This document shows, in pieces, positions 49,589-61,608 of a stretch of DNA of 64,000 bases. Below the pieces are notes generated by a model that saw only the letters and a program-made list of their open reading frames with translations, did not search any database and had not been told where the DNA came from. Positions within the stretch are counted from its first letter, which is position 1. The number at the start of each line of letters is the position of its first letter. The stretch spans positions 2,294,001 through 2,358,000 of the forward strand of contig JACATO010000304.1 of NCBI GenBank assembly GCA_018389105.1, read 5' to 3'. The stretch is from Nautilus pompilius (lineage: Eukaryota > Mollusca > Cephalopoda > Nautilida > Nautilidae). The position numbers and the translations under genes were made by a program.

Positions 49589-52479
49589 GTATTGAAAGGA
49601 ATGATTACAATCATTACCATGAATATTTTTTAGTCAAAAGTGATTGCTTTTTATTTTATTTTGTGAACTGATATGGAAAAATAAGGATTTACGAGCATGC
49701 ATGAAATTGAGGAGCAACCAAGATAAGGAAAATTGTATCTGCCTTTTCCAAAAGTCTGAGGGAAAAAAACAAAATTATATAGCCAGAACCAATGCTGCAG
49801 ATATTCGGCACACACCTTTTGTTATCTGTATCAGAAAGCAATCTCCACTTATATTTTTAAAATCTCATGACTGATTTTATATTGGCACAAGATCAGCCAG
49901 ATTAATATCTGCAGCTATTTCTAATTTATATTTATCTTTCTGCAAAACCTTTACATTTTTTGTTTTCGTAAAATGTGAGAAAAAAGTCTTCAAGACAATT
50001 TCAGAAACTGAACGGTTTATACTGCAAGAAATAAGAGGGAATAATCAACCATGAAAAGTCAATAATTGTAAATCTTAAGAGGAAATAGATCAGCTTACGT
50101 TAGAATGACTTTTCTACTTTAGACTTTTTAATAAAATAAATCCAATTAATTTTTCCTCTCACATTTTAGGTAGGCCAAAACAGCAAAACCAATGAATATA
50201 ATTAATTCTCTAATTTTCAAAGAAAATAAAATAAAATCTTAAATGATTTAAAAAAAAAAATAATGCACATTTCTGATAAAAGAAAAGAAAAACAATCAAT
50301 CATTTTTTTCATAAGTTTCTCATAGAGTCCCCAAAAGTGTTTTGTAGATACTCTGTAGACGAAAAGAATCAGACAGAAGAAAATACTTATTTCAATAGTG
50401 CAAAATTCCAAAAAGACTGTTCAATTTTTAAATTAAATTTATTTTAGTATGACACTTTTGAATATAAACTTTTTGTGAGACCAAAAGACAAATGTATTTT
50501 TTATATCAAGGACTGATAAAATAATTAATAATAATTCTTCAAATTAATCTTTATAAAATAGCTTATAAATATATTTGTATCAGTACAAACAACTAAACCT
50601 TTTGAGTAGATCTTTGTACATTAGGACCTTTAGTTTTGGGTCTTTTTGGTGTCCAAGGGTCTTAAACTTGTGAAACTGGATTCTTGGCTTCTAGATGTAT
50701 TTATTTGATCAGTGCTTTACTCACTGCAAATAAAGGTTACATTTTCAAGATATTTAACCTTCCCTATAGTTAACAGAGGTACCAAGATACTGATGCAGAG
50801 CTATGTGAATTCTTATACTTTTCATTTATAGTCATACTACTCGTGATGACTTTTCTCTTCAAATGTTGGTCACATAACCAAATTATTCTGCTTTTGGTAG
50901 GCTATTTTCTTTCACTACAAACACAAGAGATGAAGTAAGTTGTATCCTTAAGTAATAAAGAGTCTTTCTTTTTGAGGGGAATACTGATTGGTTTTTAAAT
51001 GCTTTAGGGATCTTGTGGATGACATGATTGCCGAAGTCCTTTGAGGCCAGGGAATCAAAATTACCTCTCAAACAGAATTACAAACTGTTTTTCTTCTGTT
51101 TATTTTTAAAAAAAATTACTTTGTTTCAAATGAATTGCACTAAGAAGCCATTTTTCACACAGTCAGATAGTGAATGTTGTTTTTAGAGTTTCCATCCTAC
51201 ACCAGGACCTTCTTTCTGCTCTTGATGAATGGCATTTAACTATTCTTTAATAGTGATTTGAGTTAAAGCAGAGGTAAGTGCAGTGTTTTCATTCTGTTTA
51301 CACTTGTATTTGGTTAGTCTTCTTTGCTAAAAACCACAACATCCATCACCATCTGCCCTGGGTAGTTGTTGTTCAGAAATATTCTACCGAAAGGCAAGAT
51401 AAGGAAGTTATTATCAGTGTATCTTAGCCAGTTCTTATTTATAAGTAGATGTTACTGCTGATTACTTAAATACTTCATACAAATGCTTACAAAATTGGGA
51501 GAGAGAGTGACTATGGCCTTTCCTTTGTTTGTTCATGGATGATTTCCTGTAACTGTCAACATGTTGCTGGTATACAAAAGTTGTTAATTCCAGGATTCTT
51601 CTCGCTGCTTAGACTGGTTCTACTCTTCAAGTCAGTCTTCTGTTGAAGTTTTGTCTCTTGTGATAAATATGACAATAGTTGAACATTGATGAACAGACTT
51701 TCTACATCAAAGCTGACTAGCAAGACCCAGGTTGAACAGTAAAGTTCCTAATGACTACAAAATGCATTTTGAAATATCAGTCACTATATCTAGTTAGGTA
51801 TTTCAGAATCTTCTGACGATTGCATGGCAACCAAATGCAACTTACTACACATCTCAGTGGATTATTATCTTTGTGAGACTGAGATGTATGCAATGATATT
51901 TCGGATGTTATAAATATGCAAAGCTTCATCGAAGTCTTTAGTCTGGCACATTGTGTTGAATGACAGCTTTTAATGCTAACCCAGTAACTTTTGTAGATAC
52001 ACATAAGAAATACCTTTCTAAGCTTTTACAAATTATTAAAGAAAAATGAAGTCAATAAATTATTTTGTTATCATAGAAAAATAAAGTGCAAATTAATTAA
52101 ATAAGGAAAGCATCTGACTTTTTAAATAAGATGTAAATCCAAATCATCTTCTTTAAAGATCTGTAGACCAAGTTAGCTGTAAAAAGCAATCTTCCAAAAT
52201 TGTATAAAATACTACAGATTCAAAAACCCATTAATAATGAAAGAAATAGCATCTTTAGAACAAATTTATGATTATAAATCCATTATATAAGCCTGCAACT
52301 TTCTTTCAAAAAGCAAACAGAGAATGTAACTAAGAAAATCAAACTTTCAAAGACTTTACAACCAATCTTATTTTAAAAAAAGTCACCATGCATCTTTTAA
52401 CTTACCTGACACTAATGGCTGGACATAGTAACTAAGGTGTCAAGATCACTTTTAATTTCATAGAGAAAATAAGAAACTG
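49589..52479. other. Long AT-rich stretch without a recognised gene
   Basis: CpG-poor sequence compatible with intron. The minus frame at 50883-51071 (HVIHKIPKAFKNQSVFPSKR) looks mildly protein-like but has no recognised domain. A stretch at about 51192-51250 reads VSILHQDLLSALDEWHLTIL before a stop. Both may be repeat debris. Confidence 0.35.
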
Positions 52480-53420
52480 CACTGTTCAACTTTGTTATAT
52501 GCTACTTAATTTTGATGTAGAATGTCTGTTCACCAGTGATCCAACTGATGAGGTGGTATGCATCAAAAGCAATAGATTTCAACAAGATACTGACTTGTAG
52601 AAAAGAACAGGGCAAACATTATGATCAACTGAAATTAATCTGAGTAAAAACAAAATTTCAGTCTCAGGATGCCTTCTACAAACAAATTGAGAGGCAATGA
52701 CTATCTGCTCATTTATCTCTATCTTTGTCTCTCCCTTCCTCCATGATAGGACAGATGTAGACAAGTTTATAGAGCATTTGAACATTCATCCAACCATGAA
52801 GTTTACAATGGAAATATAAATTAGTAACTGACTACCTTTCCTGGATGTACATGTTTTCCAGCAAATAAGGCAAACTAACTACTAGTGCATTCAGGAAAAG
52901 AAGATAGTGAATGTGTGACTCCAATCATCACAAGGAAGTCAAGAAAGAGTAGTTAAATGCCTTTCAGAAAGCACAAAAAGAATGTATCTTGATGCATAAC
53001 TAAAACTTGAAAAATAATAATATATTCTGCTTTATGAAGAATGGTGGTCCAGTACAATTTATCTAAAAGACAATAGAGTCAAGCAAATCAACAAACAAAA
53101 CAGCAACAGATTGCAGTTTCATATTTGAAGCATAGGTTTGATTGTCTGGCTCTGATTCTGCAAGAATATAAACATCAATGACATCCACACATAAGTTATA
53201 ACACATGGCCCCAAAGAAAGAAGAAACTGCCAACCAAGGATGTGGCTGTGGTAAGGAATACATTTGTGAGATAAAAAGACATCAAAACCTGAACAGAAAA
53301 ATACAAATTACCCAGAAAAATTAATCATTAGTATGATCACATAATCATCACATCAAGTGTCCTGTATGTTCCATTGTAGATCATCAGCAAAAAATACTAT
53401 AATAGAAAAATGAAAGTAAT
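52480..53420 (+). pseudogene. Penelope-like retroelement relic: reverse transcriptase and GIY-YIG traces
   Basis: In order on the plus strand: LLNFDVECLFTSDPTDEVV at 52502 (reverse-transcriptase block A with its aspartate); KFIEHLNIHPTMKFTMEI near 52754; LPFLDVHVFQ near 52832; RVVKCLSESTKRMYLDA near 52948; and GCGCGKEYICEIKRH near 53238, matching the C-terminal GIY-YIG endonuclease ('C-CG-YIGET-R'). Reverse transcriptase followed by GIY-YIG is the defining order of Penelope-like elements. Many stops and shifts show it is dead, and the catalytic YxDD block was not found. It may sit in an intron of the candidate 40.2-59.8 kb gene. Confidence 0.6.
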
Positions 53421-54540
53421 GCACATAGTTGGTTCTGGAACCCAACACGCTAAACTACTGTGGTGGTCAGCAGTTTATAAACAGCAGTAACTGAATATCT
53501 CACATTTGTGTATTTATCACACTAGAATGCATAAGATTTGTGAAAAAATAGCTACACTAACAAAAGATGAGAGGAGGGCATAATGTATGTGACTTTTGTT
53601 TGATGTAAACTAAATGCTTATAAACATTGTCAAGCTTTCATGGCTGCTCTCAGTCTAATGATAATGAAAATTTTAAATGCTTCATCCATACTAACTATTT
53701 CTCTCTCTTTTTTTTTTAAGATAGAAAGTAACCTGAATTTGCAATGTTTTATCTAAAACTGAATTTTGGAAACAAAAATATTCCTCATCATATATTATAT
53801 ATTTCTCTATATTTCACTTGTTCATTCTAAGGACAATAAGTGCCACACTGTTTTGTAGTTTCCTTGCTAAAATAAAATTTAATTACTTGCAAAGGCTTGA
53901 AATTTTTTTTTATATGATAATTTTTTTTCTAATTTTCCTCGGAAACTAATATCACAGCCAAAATAAACAACATAGTCGTGAACAACAGATTTTCAGTTAA
54001 TTCTATGGAAGTCATTACTAACGTCAATTTGTGTAGTTTTATTTCCAACCTTATTTTTACAAACAATGCAAAGTTAGTGAACTATTCACAGCTACACTCC
54101 TCGTATCAAACCAGAATTATGTATAGTTTTCCTAGATCACATTATAAATAAGTGAATAAACTAAAGTTTGAGTTTCAAGTACGGTCAGATCCCTGCTATA
54201 ATAATTTTAATACCATTCCTCCCCCCATGTTTATTCATGATTTACAGATCTGACCATTGTGACTAATATAAAATGGATGACTTTGGTAGGCAAATTCATT
54301 TTCCTAGAAATTTTGATGCTGTGAATGTGTTGTATGGCTAGAAAGAAGTCTGTATAAGCACAAACTTATTGATATTAAAACTTATAAGGTGAAACAGCCA
54401 AGGTTTGAACTGCACTTTCCCACAATAAAGTTAGTAAATTTTGCAGGCAGCTCTTTGCTCTGTTGGCACATCTTAGAGTGGGACTATCACTAGTATAGTA
54501 GTAGCAACAGTCCGATGTTTTGGATCGCTGAGTAATCTAG
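53421..54540. other. AT-rich sequence without a recognised gene
   Basis: CpG-poor, with short open frames only. No element ends were recognised. Confidence 0.4.
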
Positions 54541-55074
54541 TACTTGGACTTGAACTCTGGTTTGGCATTTATCACAGGCTCAGTATTGTTGGCAGGTGGT
54601 GATTCTAGAGTCTTTCTTAAGCATGCTTGATTGCACTTCTATATTGCACCTTTTTCTGCCTTGGCTTCATATTCAGTTTGTTGCATCCAATAATTCATCT
54701 GTTTGGAGAGGAAGATGTAAACATTGCCAAAAATCTCTTTAATGAGTTTTGCGCAATCTATATTTTACACAATCTTTCTCCAGTAGTTACTCGATCCCAT
54801 GCATGATTCCAAATCTGAAAGTCCACTTATGATATTTAAAAATTTGTCACGTAACAAATAAATGATAAAATAGTAACTGAAATTGTTTAATTTATTTAAT
54901 AGTATCATTTATTAATTAATATTCATTTATTGCTAATCTTACCTCACAATAAACTCCACACATAAGTAATATTCTCTTCTCATGTCTTTCTTTTGGTGTC
55001 ATTTGTAGAATGCTGGCATTTGAGTAGCCACTGTACTTTGTTAGATCAAAGCAGATGAGTGGTGGACTAACCAT
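54541..55074 (-). CDS. Candidate small minus-strand gene, unrecognised
   Basis: A first coding exon (55074 to 54943) reads MVSPPLICFDLTKYSGYSNA then SILQMTPKERHEKRILLMCG and VYCE, ends at GAG|GTAAGA, and is preceded by an acceptor-like tttatcag. A second exon from 54814 (acceptor ggactttcag) continues in phase as IWNHAWDRVTTGERLCKI and then meets TAG. Further down, after another good acceptor (cctctccaaacag), a frame at about 54693-54541 reads MNYWMQQTEYEAKAEKGAI, an in-frame TAG, then KCNQACLRKTLESPPANN and ends EPVINAKPEFKSKY. The last part cannot be joined cleanly to the second exon, so this is either a gene with a splice I cannot resolve or a decaying pseudogene. No domain was recognised. 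Confidence 0.4.
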
Positions 55075-55639
55075 TCTGATAAACATTGGGGCAGATATAG
55101 TAAATGTGAACAGCGGAAATCTAGTAAGTGTAATTATTAAATTTATTTGGAGAATTCTCTCTCACACACTTGCTTGTGTAAATAGATAGATTCTAAGCCT
55201 AACATGTTTCAAAGTGGCAATAGTGTGACTGGTACTTTTTTTTGTAGATATTTACAAAATATTTTAAGTATTTTTCTTTCATTCTACCTAAATCTACTGC
55301 ACAAATTTTAAATTTCAGCTTTACTGTAAGTTAAATGTTATTGGACATTGTCTGGTCAATATTGAGAATTTAGCATTTTGGCCAGCCTATTATAATAAAT
55401 CTGCATCATCACAGAGAAACTTTTTTTGATAGATTACTCCAATGTTTAATAAAACTCTAGGATTTATGGGTGGATAAGTATTGTTATCTATTTTCTGAAG
55501 AGGGAATTCTAAAATTCTGATCTGCCAACAGCAATAATGATATTTTTAAGATTTTTTTTCAAAAACTGTGACCTGGTTGTTCATCATTTTGATAGCTTAT
55601 ATACAAACTAATGTCTCAGGTATGAAGCTCAAAGTTAAA

Positions 55640-57040
55640 CTCAGATAATTCAAGCAGCATGTCACACATCAATGCAAGATCTGAAATGAATTTAACATGC
55701 ATTATTTTCTTAAGAAGACCTGCATATATGCTTCTTTCTTTTGCATCTAGGTTTTTGGTCATCTTTAATTTTTTCAAAATGTCTTTCCTCACTGCTGAAA
55801 CTGGCCTGAAGCTTGAAGTATCCTATCATGCACTCAAAATCCTTTCAATTTCTAGCAGTTTGAACTTCAAAAAGACTTGCATAGATTTGTAGTTTCCTTG
55901 AAAATTTTGGGGACTGATGGTACAACACAAAGTTTATCTATGAAAGATTTAAATCAATTTATTTGTGAAACAGCTTTTATGGCATCTGCAATGAAAAGCT
56001 CTAAACTATGGTTGACACAGCGCCATACAAGAATTAATGAAAACATCTTTTTAATGATGTTAGTGCACCATCATGTTTACTGAACATTACTGCTGCACTG
56101 TCACAAGCCACATAAACTGAATTCTCATTTAAATATTTTTTTTGCAAATTCCAGCAATTTACAGTTATCATTCAGCAATTTAAACATTCCTTTTGCAGAA
56201 ATAACATTTAGTTCAATCAAGTCAATAAACTTGGGATTTGTCATTTTGGTTCCTGGCAGAAAAACACAAATGTAGAGAATTAAAGAGGACACTTGACTGA
56301 GTGTGGTGCTTTCATCAGTTGGCATGGTAATTTCAGATTTGTATTCAATAATTTTTTCAGCGATGACTTCCTGTGAATTAATCTCTGATACAAAATCACT
56401 GAATGATTGATTTTTCTTGACTATTTTGTAGGCTGTTCAAAATATCTTGGCAGTTATATGACTGTCATGAGCCCCAGATTTTATACATAAATTTAGTAGT
56501 CTTCTTTTATTCTTCTGGAGCCACTCTCACTGCAGCTTTATGCGAAAAACTTTCTTTACGTTCATATGTAAAGATTAATTGTTGTTTACTTGTTTCTCCG
56601 TAGTCAGTAATTTCAATTTTGGCCAATTCCTTTGAGATTTTCAGCCTCATTTTCTTATCAAATCCAACCATTCCACCACTTTTACATGCTGCTCACTCTC
56701 CCTTTTTATGATCAGCTATTCATACTTTGAACAAATTTCCTTTTTCTTCTCTATATTCAAACAGTCAGGCAGTTCACCATCATTGAAATCTACAGGTGAT
56801 AAAATGTTTGTGACCCGTGAACCACATTCAGCAGTCTCTTCGTGCTTTCTCGGGCTACTTGAAGTCAGATTTGGCATCTGATCTTCTTTACCAACAATAA
56901 CGGGATTAGGTTCATCTGGTTTGCTTTTCTTTGGTACAGAAGAAAAGAAATAACTTGTTATTTTTCTGCTCATTTCAAAACAAACTAAAATGTAAGAAAA
57001 GGGTTCAGAATAGAAAATTAAAACCTTGTGTAGTGACACT
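55640..57040 (-). pseudogene. hAT transposase relic of the KIAA1586 type
   Basis: Reading leftwards from 57021: MSRKITSYFFSSVPKKSKPD and an acidic-polar N-terminus to about 56716; an unreadable central part; then NSQEVIAEKIIEYKSEI and MPTDESTTLSQVSSLILYI with FIDLIELNVISAKGMF (56325-56180), equal to the 'M-DEST ... LIEL' core with the first catalytic D; then CDSAAVMFSKHDGAL near 56110, equal to 'SDGA-VM-G--NGV'. The C-terminal part fades out near 55640. KIAA1586 is a vertebrate gene domesticated from this family. Terminal repeats were not found. Confidence 0.6.
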
Positions 57041-57094
57041 CAAAACAGCACTACACAAAAGAACCTGCTTGTTTGTTTAAAACAGTTTAACTAT

Positions 57095-57360
57095 AGAACC
57101 AGTAGCTGAATACTGACAGTTTATGCCTGCAATGGGTGGGGTTGTTGCCTTTTGAAATCAGTGACTGTAAATCCAAGGTAATTTATCATCATAACATGAA
57201 AGCAATGACAATTGGTTCACATAATGCAAAGCATTATAAATTATTAGAAATTTTATTGCTATTATTTTAATATATAAATTTGTGAAATTGTTAAAGGCAG
57301 AAAGGAAAAGGATGCAGGCATTTTTTAAATGCATCAACAAAATATTCAGCTACTGGTTCT
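57095..57360. repeat. Inverted repeat, 18 bp arms
   Basis: agaaccagtagctgaata at 57095-57112 and its exact reverse complement at 57343-57360, about 230 bp apart. A looser match of ggttgttgcc to an inverted ttgttggcaac lies farther in or out. It could be the ends of a small MITE or belong to the neighbouring hAT relic. Confidence 0.6.
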
Positions 57361-57461
57361 GCTGTACTGGGGTTGGTGCTCTGCATTCCTATTGTTGGCA
57401 ACAAAAGCCAATGATAATCAAGTGCAAGCAAAGTTTAATAGCTCTGAAGTATTACAATTTA

Positions 57462-58995
57462 CTGTATTTTTTGGGTTATAAGTCGATGTGGAGTAAAAGT
57501 TGAATAGGTCGATTTTTCCATTTTCCAAAAGCCTTCATTTACACATAAGTCAAAGTGGTGTGTAAGTCGATAGTATGATCATACTTTTGTACAGTAATAA
57601 CAGTATAAAATTTCTGTCAGGGTTATAAAACAGCAGTGATGGATAACATCAAAGGGGGAGATTTGGGGAAGGGAAGACTTTTAGAAAAAGAAAGAGAATG
57701 AAGCATGTTGTGTCAAAACAAAGTCTTCAAGCTTGGTTTTCGACATTGGTCCATCCGGCTTTTGCAACCACGGTTTGCTTTTTTCAGTCTTTTGTAATGA
57801 ATCCTTTGCTTTTCGCCAATCACAAACACATTTTTCACTAACGCCATACTGCCACCAATGTTTTCAGCAAAATTAACCACTGCCAATTTAAAGCTGCAGG
57901 ATATGCTTTCCTATTCTTTATAATAGGTATTTTCAAGTAAGGGTTGATGTTTTTATTCAATTTTGGCAAATTGAAGCTCCCCTAATACAATATCTGTGCC
58001 TTTTATGCATCTAATTAAAAGGGAGGTAACTGGATCTGATTCAGCATGCACCCACACATGCACATACAATCATACATAAATTTCCCCAAGGTACTTAAGG
58101 TTCCTGTGTTCCAGGTACCATGATTTCATCCATATATAAATTGGAGTGGAGTTTAAGTTGATGGTTAGGCCAGAGGTGTAGCAAGGGTTCTCAGCACCTA
58201 GGGGCAAAGACTCTTTTGGCACCCCAACCTCTGAAATGTTTTGATTATTTGTTTGTGACTCATTACCCACTTAATGACAATCACAAAGAATTAATCACTG
58301 CCTTATAAAGAGTTAATTTAAAGTCACAATATAACATCTCACAATATCACAACTGTAAACCTGGAACTAATGAGATATCGCCTACTAGGTTTACTTACAT
58401 AATTTGTTAAATTGTAAACCATTTTGATATTTATTTCATTCAGCATCGTTCAAAGTCACACAGCTAGAGTAATCTTTCAAGCAGTCACTTGTGGTGTACA
58501 TGTATTATGAAACAGATTGATGAAATACTACTTATGTTTACAAATAAATGTTATTAGTTTACAAAACTGTGCAAATACTTAACTAGATCTTGTACAGGTA
58601 ACATTCTGGTATTCATTGTTACATTATATATGAACCTTTCGTGCTTTTGCTGCTGCAAATGAATCAATTAAACTATCAAAATTTAAGGTATTGAGTATGT
58701 CTTTTTCAATACTTAATATTGCCAAGTTATTCAGTTGTTCTTGAGTTAGTGAAGTTCTCAAGTATGTCATAATTAATTTCAGCTTGCTGAAAGACCTTTC
58801 ACAACTACTGTGGAAATTCCATGGGTGGAGGTGGCCAGTTATTAAATGACATTATAATTTATAGGCCAGAGGAAATTTTGCGCCCCTTCAGACCTGCACC
58901 CTGGGGGCGACTATCCCCCCATTGCCCCTCCCTTGCTACGCCTCTGAGTTAGGTCCTTGCAGAGAGAAGTATTGACTTATACGCCAAAAATATGG
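57462..58995 (-). mobile_element. Tigger/pogo element, decayed, split by a hAT derivative
   Basis: The ends are inverted repeats: CTGTATTTTTTGGGTTATAA at 57462 and, inward from 58995, CCATATTTTTGGCGTATAAG. TA lies on each side. On the minus strand between about 57960 and 57740 a transposase N-terminus is readable: AYPAALKLAVVNFAENIGGS, then a helix-turn-helix-like stretch, then KKANRGCKSRMDQC, equal to the 'RANRG-KARWPEL' block of pogo-type proteins. The 776-bp hAT derivative at 58171-58946 lies inside, close to the right end. Confidence 0.7.
58171..58946 (-). mobile_element. Internally deleted zf-MYM-type hAT derivative
   Basis: The ends are inverted: CAGAGGTGTAGCAAGGG at 58171 and, inward from 58946, CAGAGGCGTAGCAAGGG (16 of 17). 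The 8-bp flanks ggttaggc and agttaggt share their six central bases. On the minus strand at about 58800-58630 the C-terminal dimerisation block survives: SCERSFSKLKLIMTYLRTSL, then QEQLNNLAILSIEKDIL. Everything upstream of it in the transposase is gone. It is inserted in the Tigger element 57462-58995 and so is younger than it. Confidence 0.85.
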
Positions 58996-59289
58996 TACAG
59001 GTTACACTTTAGAAAACAATGCAAAAGCACTGTTATTAGTAATGGACTTGTAGTCCTCGAACTTAAGATTTTAAAATAAAATATTTTCATTAAAATGGTG
59101 CTTTCACTATAAATGCTAAAAAAATCTTTGGCAGAGAAAGATGAATGGATATTTATGCTAATGAATGAGAATAATGGTAGTCTTTGAAAAGAAAAAGCAA
59201 TAATAAAAACATCCCATTTTACTGCTTGTGTCCAATGTTTGTTTTCATCATCATGACTGATGTTTGTGATCACTGCAAAGGTTGTCAAG

Positions 59290-59345
59290 CAGAAGTGGAC
59301 AAATGTTTTATCCTGCAGGCCACATAGAATTTCAAAGCCTGAATA
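59290..59345 (+). repeat. Possible lone hAT end
   Basis: CAGAAGTGGACAAATGTTTT followed by ATCCTGCAGGCCACATAGAA resembles the 'CAGGGGTGGGCAAACTTTTT ... GGGCCACAT' ends of GTF2IRD2-type hATs. I could not find a matching right end or an 8-bp duplication, so this may be a truncated end. Confidence 0.35.
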
Positions 59346-59597
59346 GCCATAAAGCTTTTTTTTCATAGCAAAGAAAGCCATATTTAACATAAAAAGATGG
59401 ATTATATAAAAATAATTTATTTTAACAATTAAATTTTAAAGAGCAATAATAAACAATTATTGGTGTAATCTGGGGCATAAAAACAGAAGTACGAGGGTTT
59501 GTTCTTTATCTTTCTTTTTAAGTAAAAAAAAAAAAAGAATAAACAAAATTTAGTATATCATTATTTCATGGGACACATGCCTAAAATTCTTTTTTAG

Positions 59598-59770
59598 CGG
59601 TTCTTCTTGAAAACTGCCCAAACGAATCAAGGATGGATTTTGCACCTACTTCTGAGAAATACTTCATCATCCAGTCCTTACTGACCATTCTTCATTCATT
59701 GCCCACTATTCTCTTTCTGGGAGCACTCATCTTTTACAAAAGATACAAATCCAAATCACCAACTTGGTAA
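59598..59770 (+). CDS. Candidate terminal exon with a membrane-spanning segment
   Basis: After an acceptor (attcttttttag) a 57-codon frame runs VLLENCPNESRMDFAPTSEK then YFIIQSLLTILHSLPTILFL and GALIFYKRYKSKSPTW to a TAA. The hydrophobic stretch (about IIQSLLTILHSLPTILFLGALIF) followed by a short basic tail is typical of a single-pass membrane protein C-terminus. An internal ATG could instead start a 45-residue small membrane protein. The exon begins with two bases of a split codon, so it cannot join the 49469-49588 exon directly; at least one exon between them would be missing. No family was recognised. Confidence 0.4.
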
Positions 59771-61606
59771 TTGTAATATTTTAAATAAATTACTGGATTC
59801 CAAATGCTTAATACCTGGAAACATTCCATTACATTTATGCTGAACCCATTCTAATTGTGTCCTTTCTCAAGTAAGGACCCCCCACATATACACAGCATTT
59901 TCAGAATGGGGAAAAATCAAGAAATTTCCTACATTCCATCTACTTTGTTTCTAGTGGAAATACACTGCTTTTCACATGTGTAATTTTGGTTGAGAATTAT
60001 TCCTAAATCCTTTTCAAAATTACAATTGCTTCCACCAATATAACAATTGTAATTGTTTCTTTAGTCTGTTGTTTGGACAAAATTCTATTTTTGTCTCAAC
60101 TTGACAGGTAAAAATGTATTTAGTGTAGGAATGCTGCATAAAGCTTGTTAGAAAAAAATATATCTTGTAGGTTGTATATTGAACTGAAGCTGAAAATTAA
60201 AGATGTCTGGTTATTTTTAAAAGAAAGCATATAACTTATGTAATTCAAAGAAAAGTTTTTCTTATGTTCATTGTTATTCACAAAATAATAAATTAGGTAC
60301 AGTATTTAGTATTTTTTATCTAAACTCAGCTTGTACTTAGTTTTGTGTGGAGTTACTGTTATTTTAAAACATTCACAGTAAACCAGGAGGTTTTAGTATA
60401 TTATTTGACAATAAGATGAAACAGTCAACTTACAGCTCTGGATAATAAATAAATATATACATAGATTTTTAAAATTGAATATATTAAGATCTAAATCATC
60501 GGTTGTAGTCTTCAACATTTTCAGCGGGCATGTTGCAGCAGTGACATTGAAAAGAAGCAGTTCTTGCCATGTAAGGTTTTGATCCAACAGATTCAGCCAT
60601 TTAAAAAAAAAATATTTTGCTTAAGTTATCTTCAACATCATTCTGCTGTTGGCTAATTAAATCTTTCATCTCTGCTATCATATTAACAGCAACAAAAATG
60701 TAGGTGGTTTTCTGTGCAGTTTTGTTGTAATGCCTGCCATAGGGCTTGACAGAAACGAAAATGCTTGAGATTTGCTGCCAGGATCCTATTTTACTCTTTC
60801 TGTTCCTTATGCTGACTGTCTTGCAGGAATGAACCAGAACCAGGTTGAAAGAATGCTGTAAAGTGGACATGCACAGGTAATGGAGTCTAAATTCATCCAC
60901 TTGCTGCTAGGCATGCAGTTTGCACCATCATATTCTTAGCCTCTACACTGGGAAATATCCAATCTAAACTCTCTGCTTTAAAAAATGCATGTAAAATATG
61001 TTCTCCAGTATTACTTGCAAGGTGGATGAACTCCGAAAATTCTTAACAAATGTTGGAAATGGAATCTGCAAACCAAATGCAAAGATCAGGACAACAGACT
61101 AAATCCTTATGCTTCAGTTTTGGATTCTTAGAGCTTTCTCAGGAAATGGGCTGGCACGGGCTTTCTGTGTTATCTCTGACTTACTCTTTTCCAGGAGCAA
61201 TGACAAGAAACTGTTGCATATTATTTCCCCCTTTTTGCCATACCTCATTTAAAAGATAAGCAGATAATATAGCTTTTTATGCAGAATGTACATTAAAGCA
61301 GAGGATGAAATCAGAAATATATCTACCTGTTGATAATTAAGGAAAAATGGCTGAAGATGCTTTCATGTCTTGTTATTGTTGTTTTGATTTAAAATTTCAT
61401 TATAGGAACATTTCGTTAATTATCACCAAAATAAACTGGTTTCTAATTTCATTCTCACCAGCTTTCAGTAGAACCTCTTCAATAATTATTTCTTAATTAA
61501 AAGATATCAAACACCATCTTTTGCTTGTAATTCCAAGGTAACTGAAACAAGAATAAAAAATTTCAAAATTAATAAACATAAAATATTTTCCTCCTGTAAT
61601 TTTAGG
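59771..61606. other. AT-rich sequence without a firm gene
   Basis: CpG-poor. A minus frame from 60600 reads MAESVGSKPYMARTASFQCH then CCNMPAENVEDYNR before a stop, and another lies at 60601-60900. Neither has a domain or convincing splice sites. Confidence 0.3.
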
Positions 61607-61608
61607 TA

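Noticed and set aside
53063-53263. 66-codon minus frame
   Set aside because: It lies antisense to the GIY-YIG part of the Penelope relic and has no similarity of its own.
58977-59390. 137-codon minus frame
   Set aside because: It covers a hAT-like end and the right Tigger end; hydrophobic, AT-driven codons and no domain.
60490-60900. Two adjacent minus frames (MAESVGSKPY... and MDEFRLHYLC...)
   Set aside because: They sound protein-like in places but have no family, no clear splice sites, and a poly-A/T tract between them.
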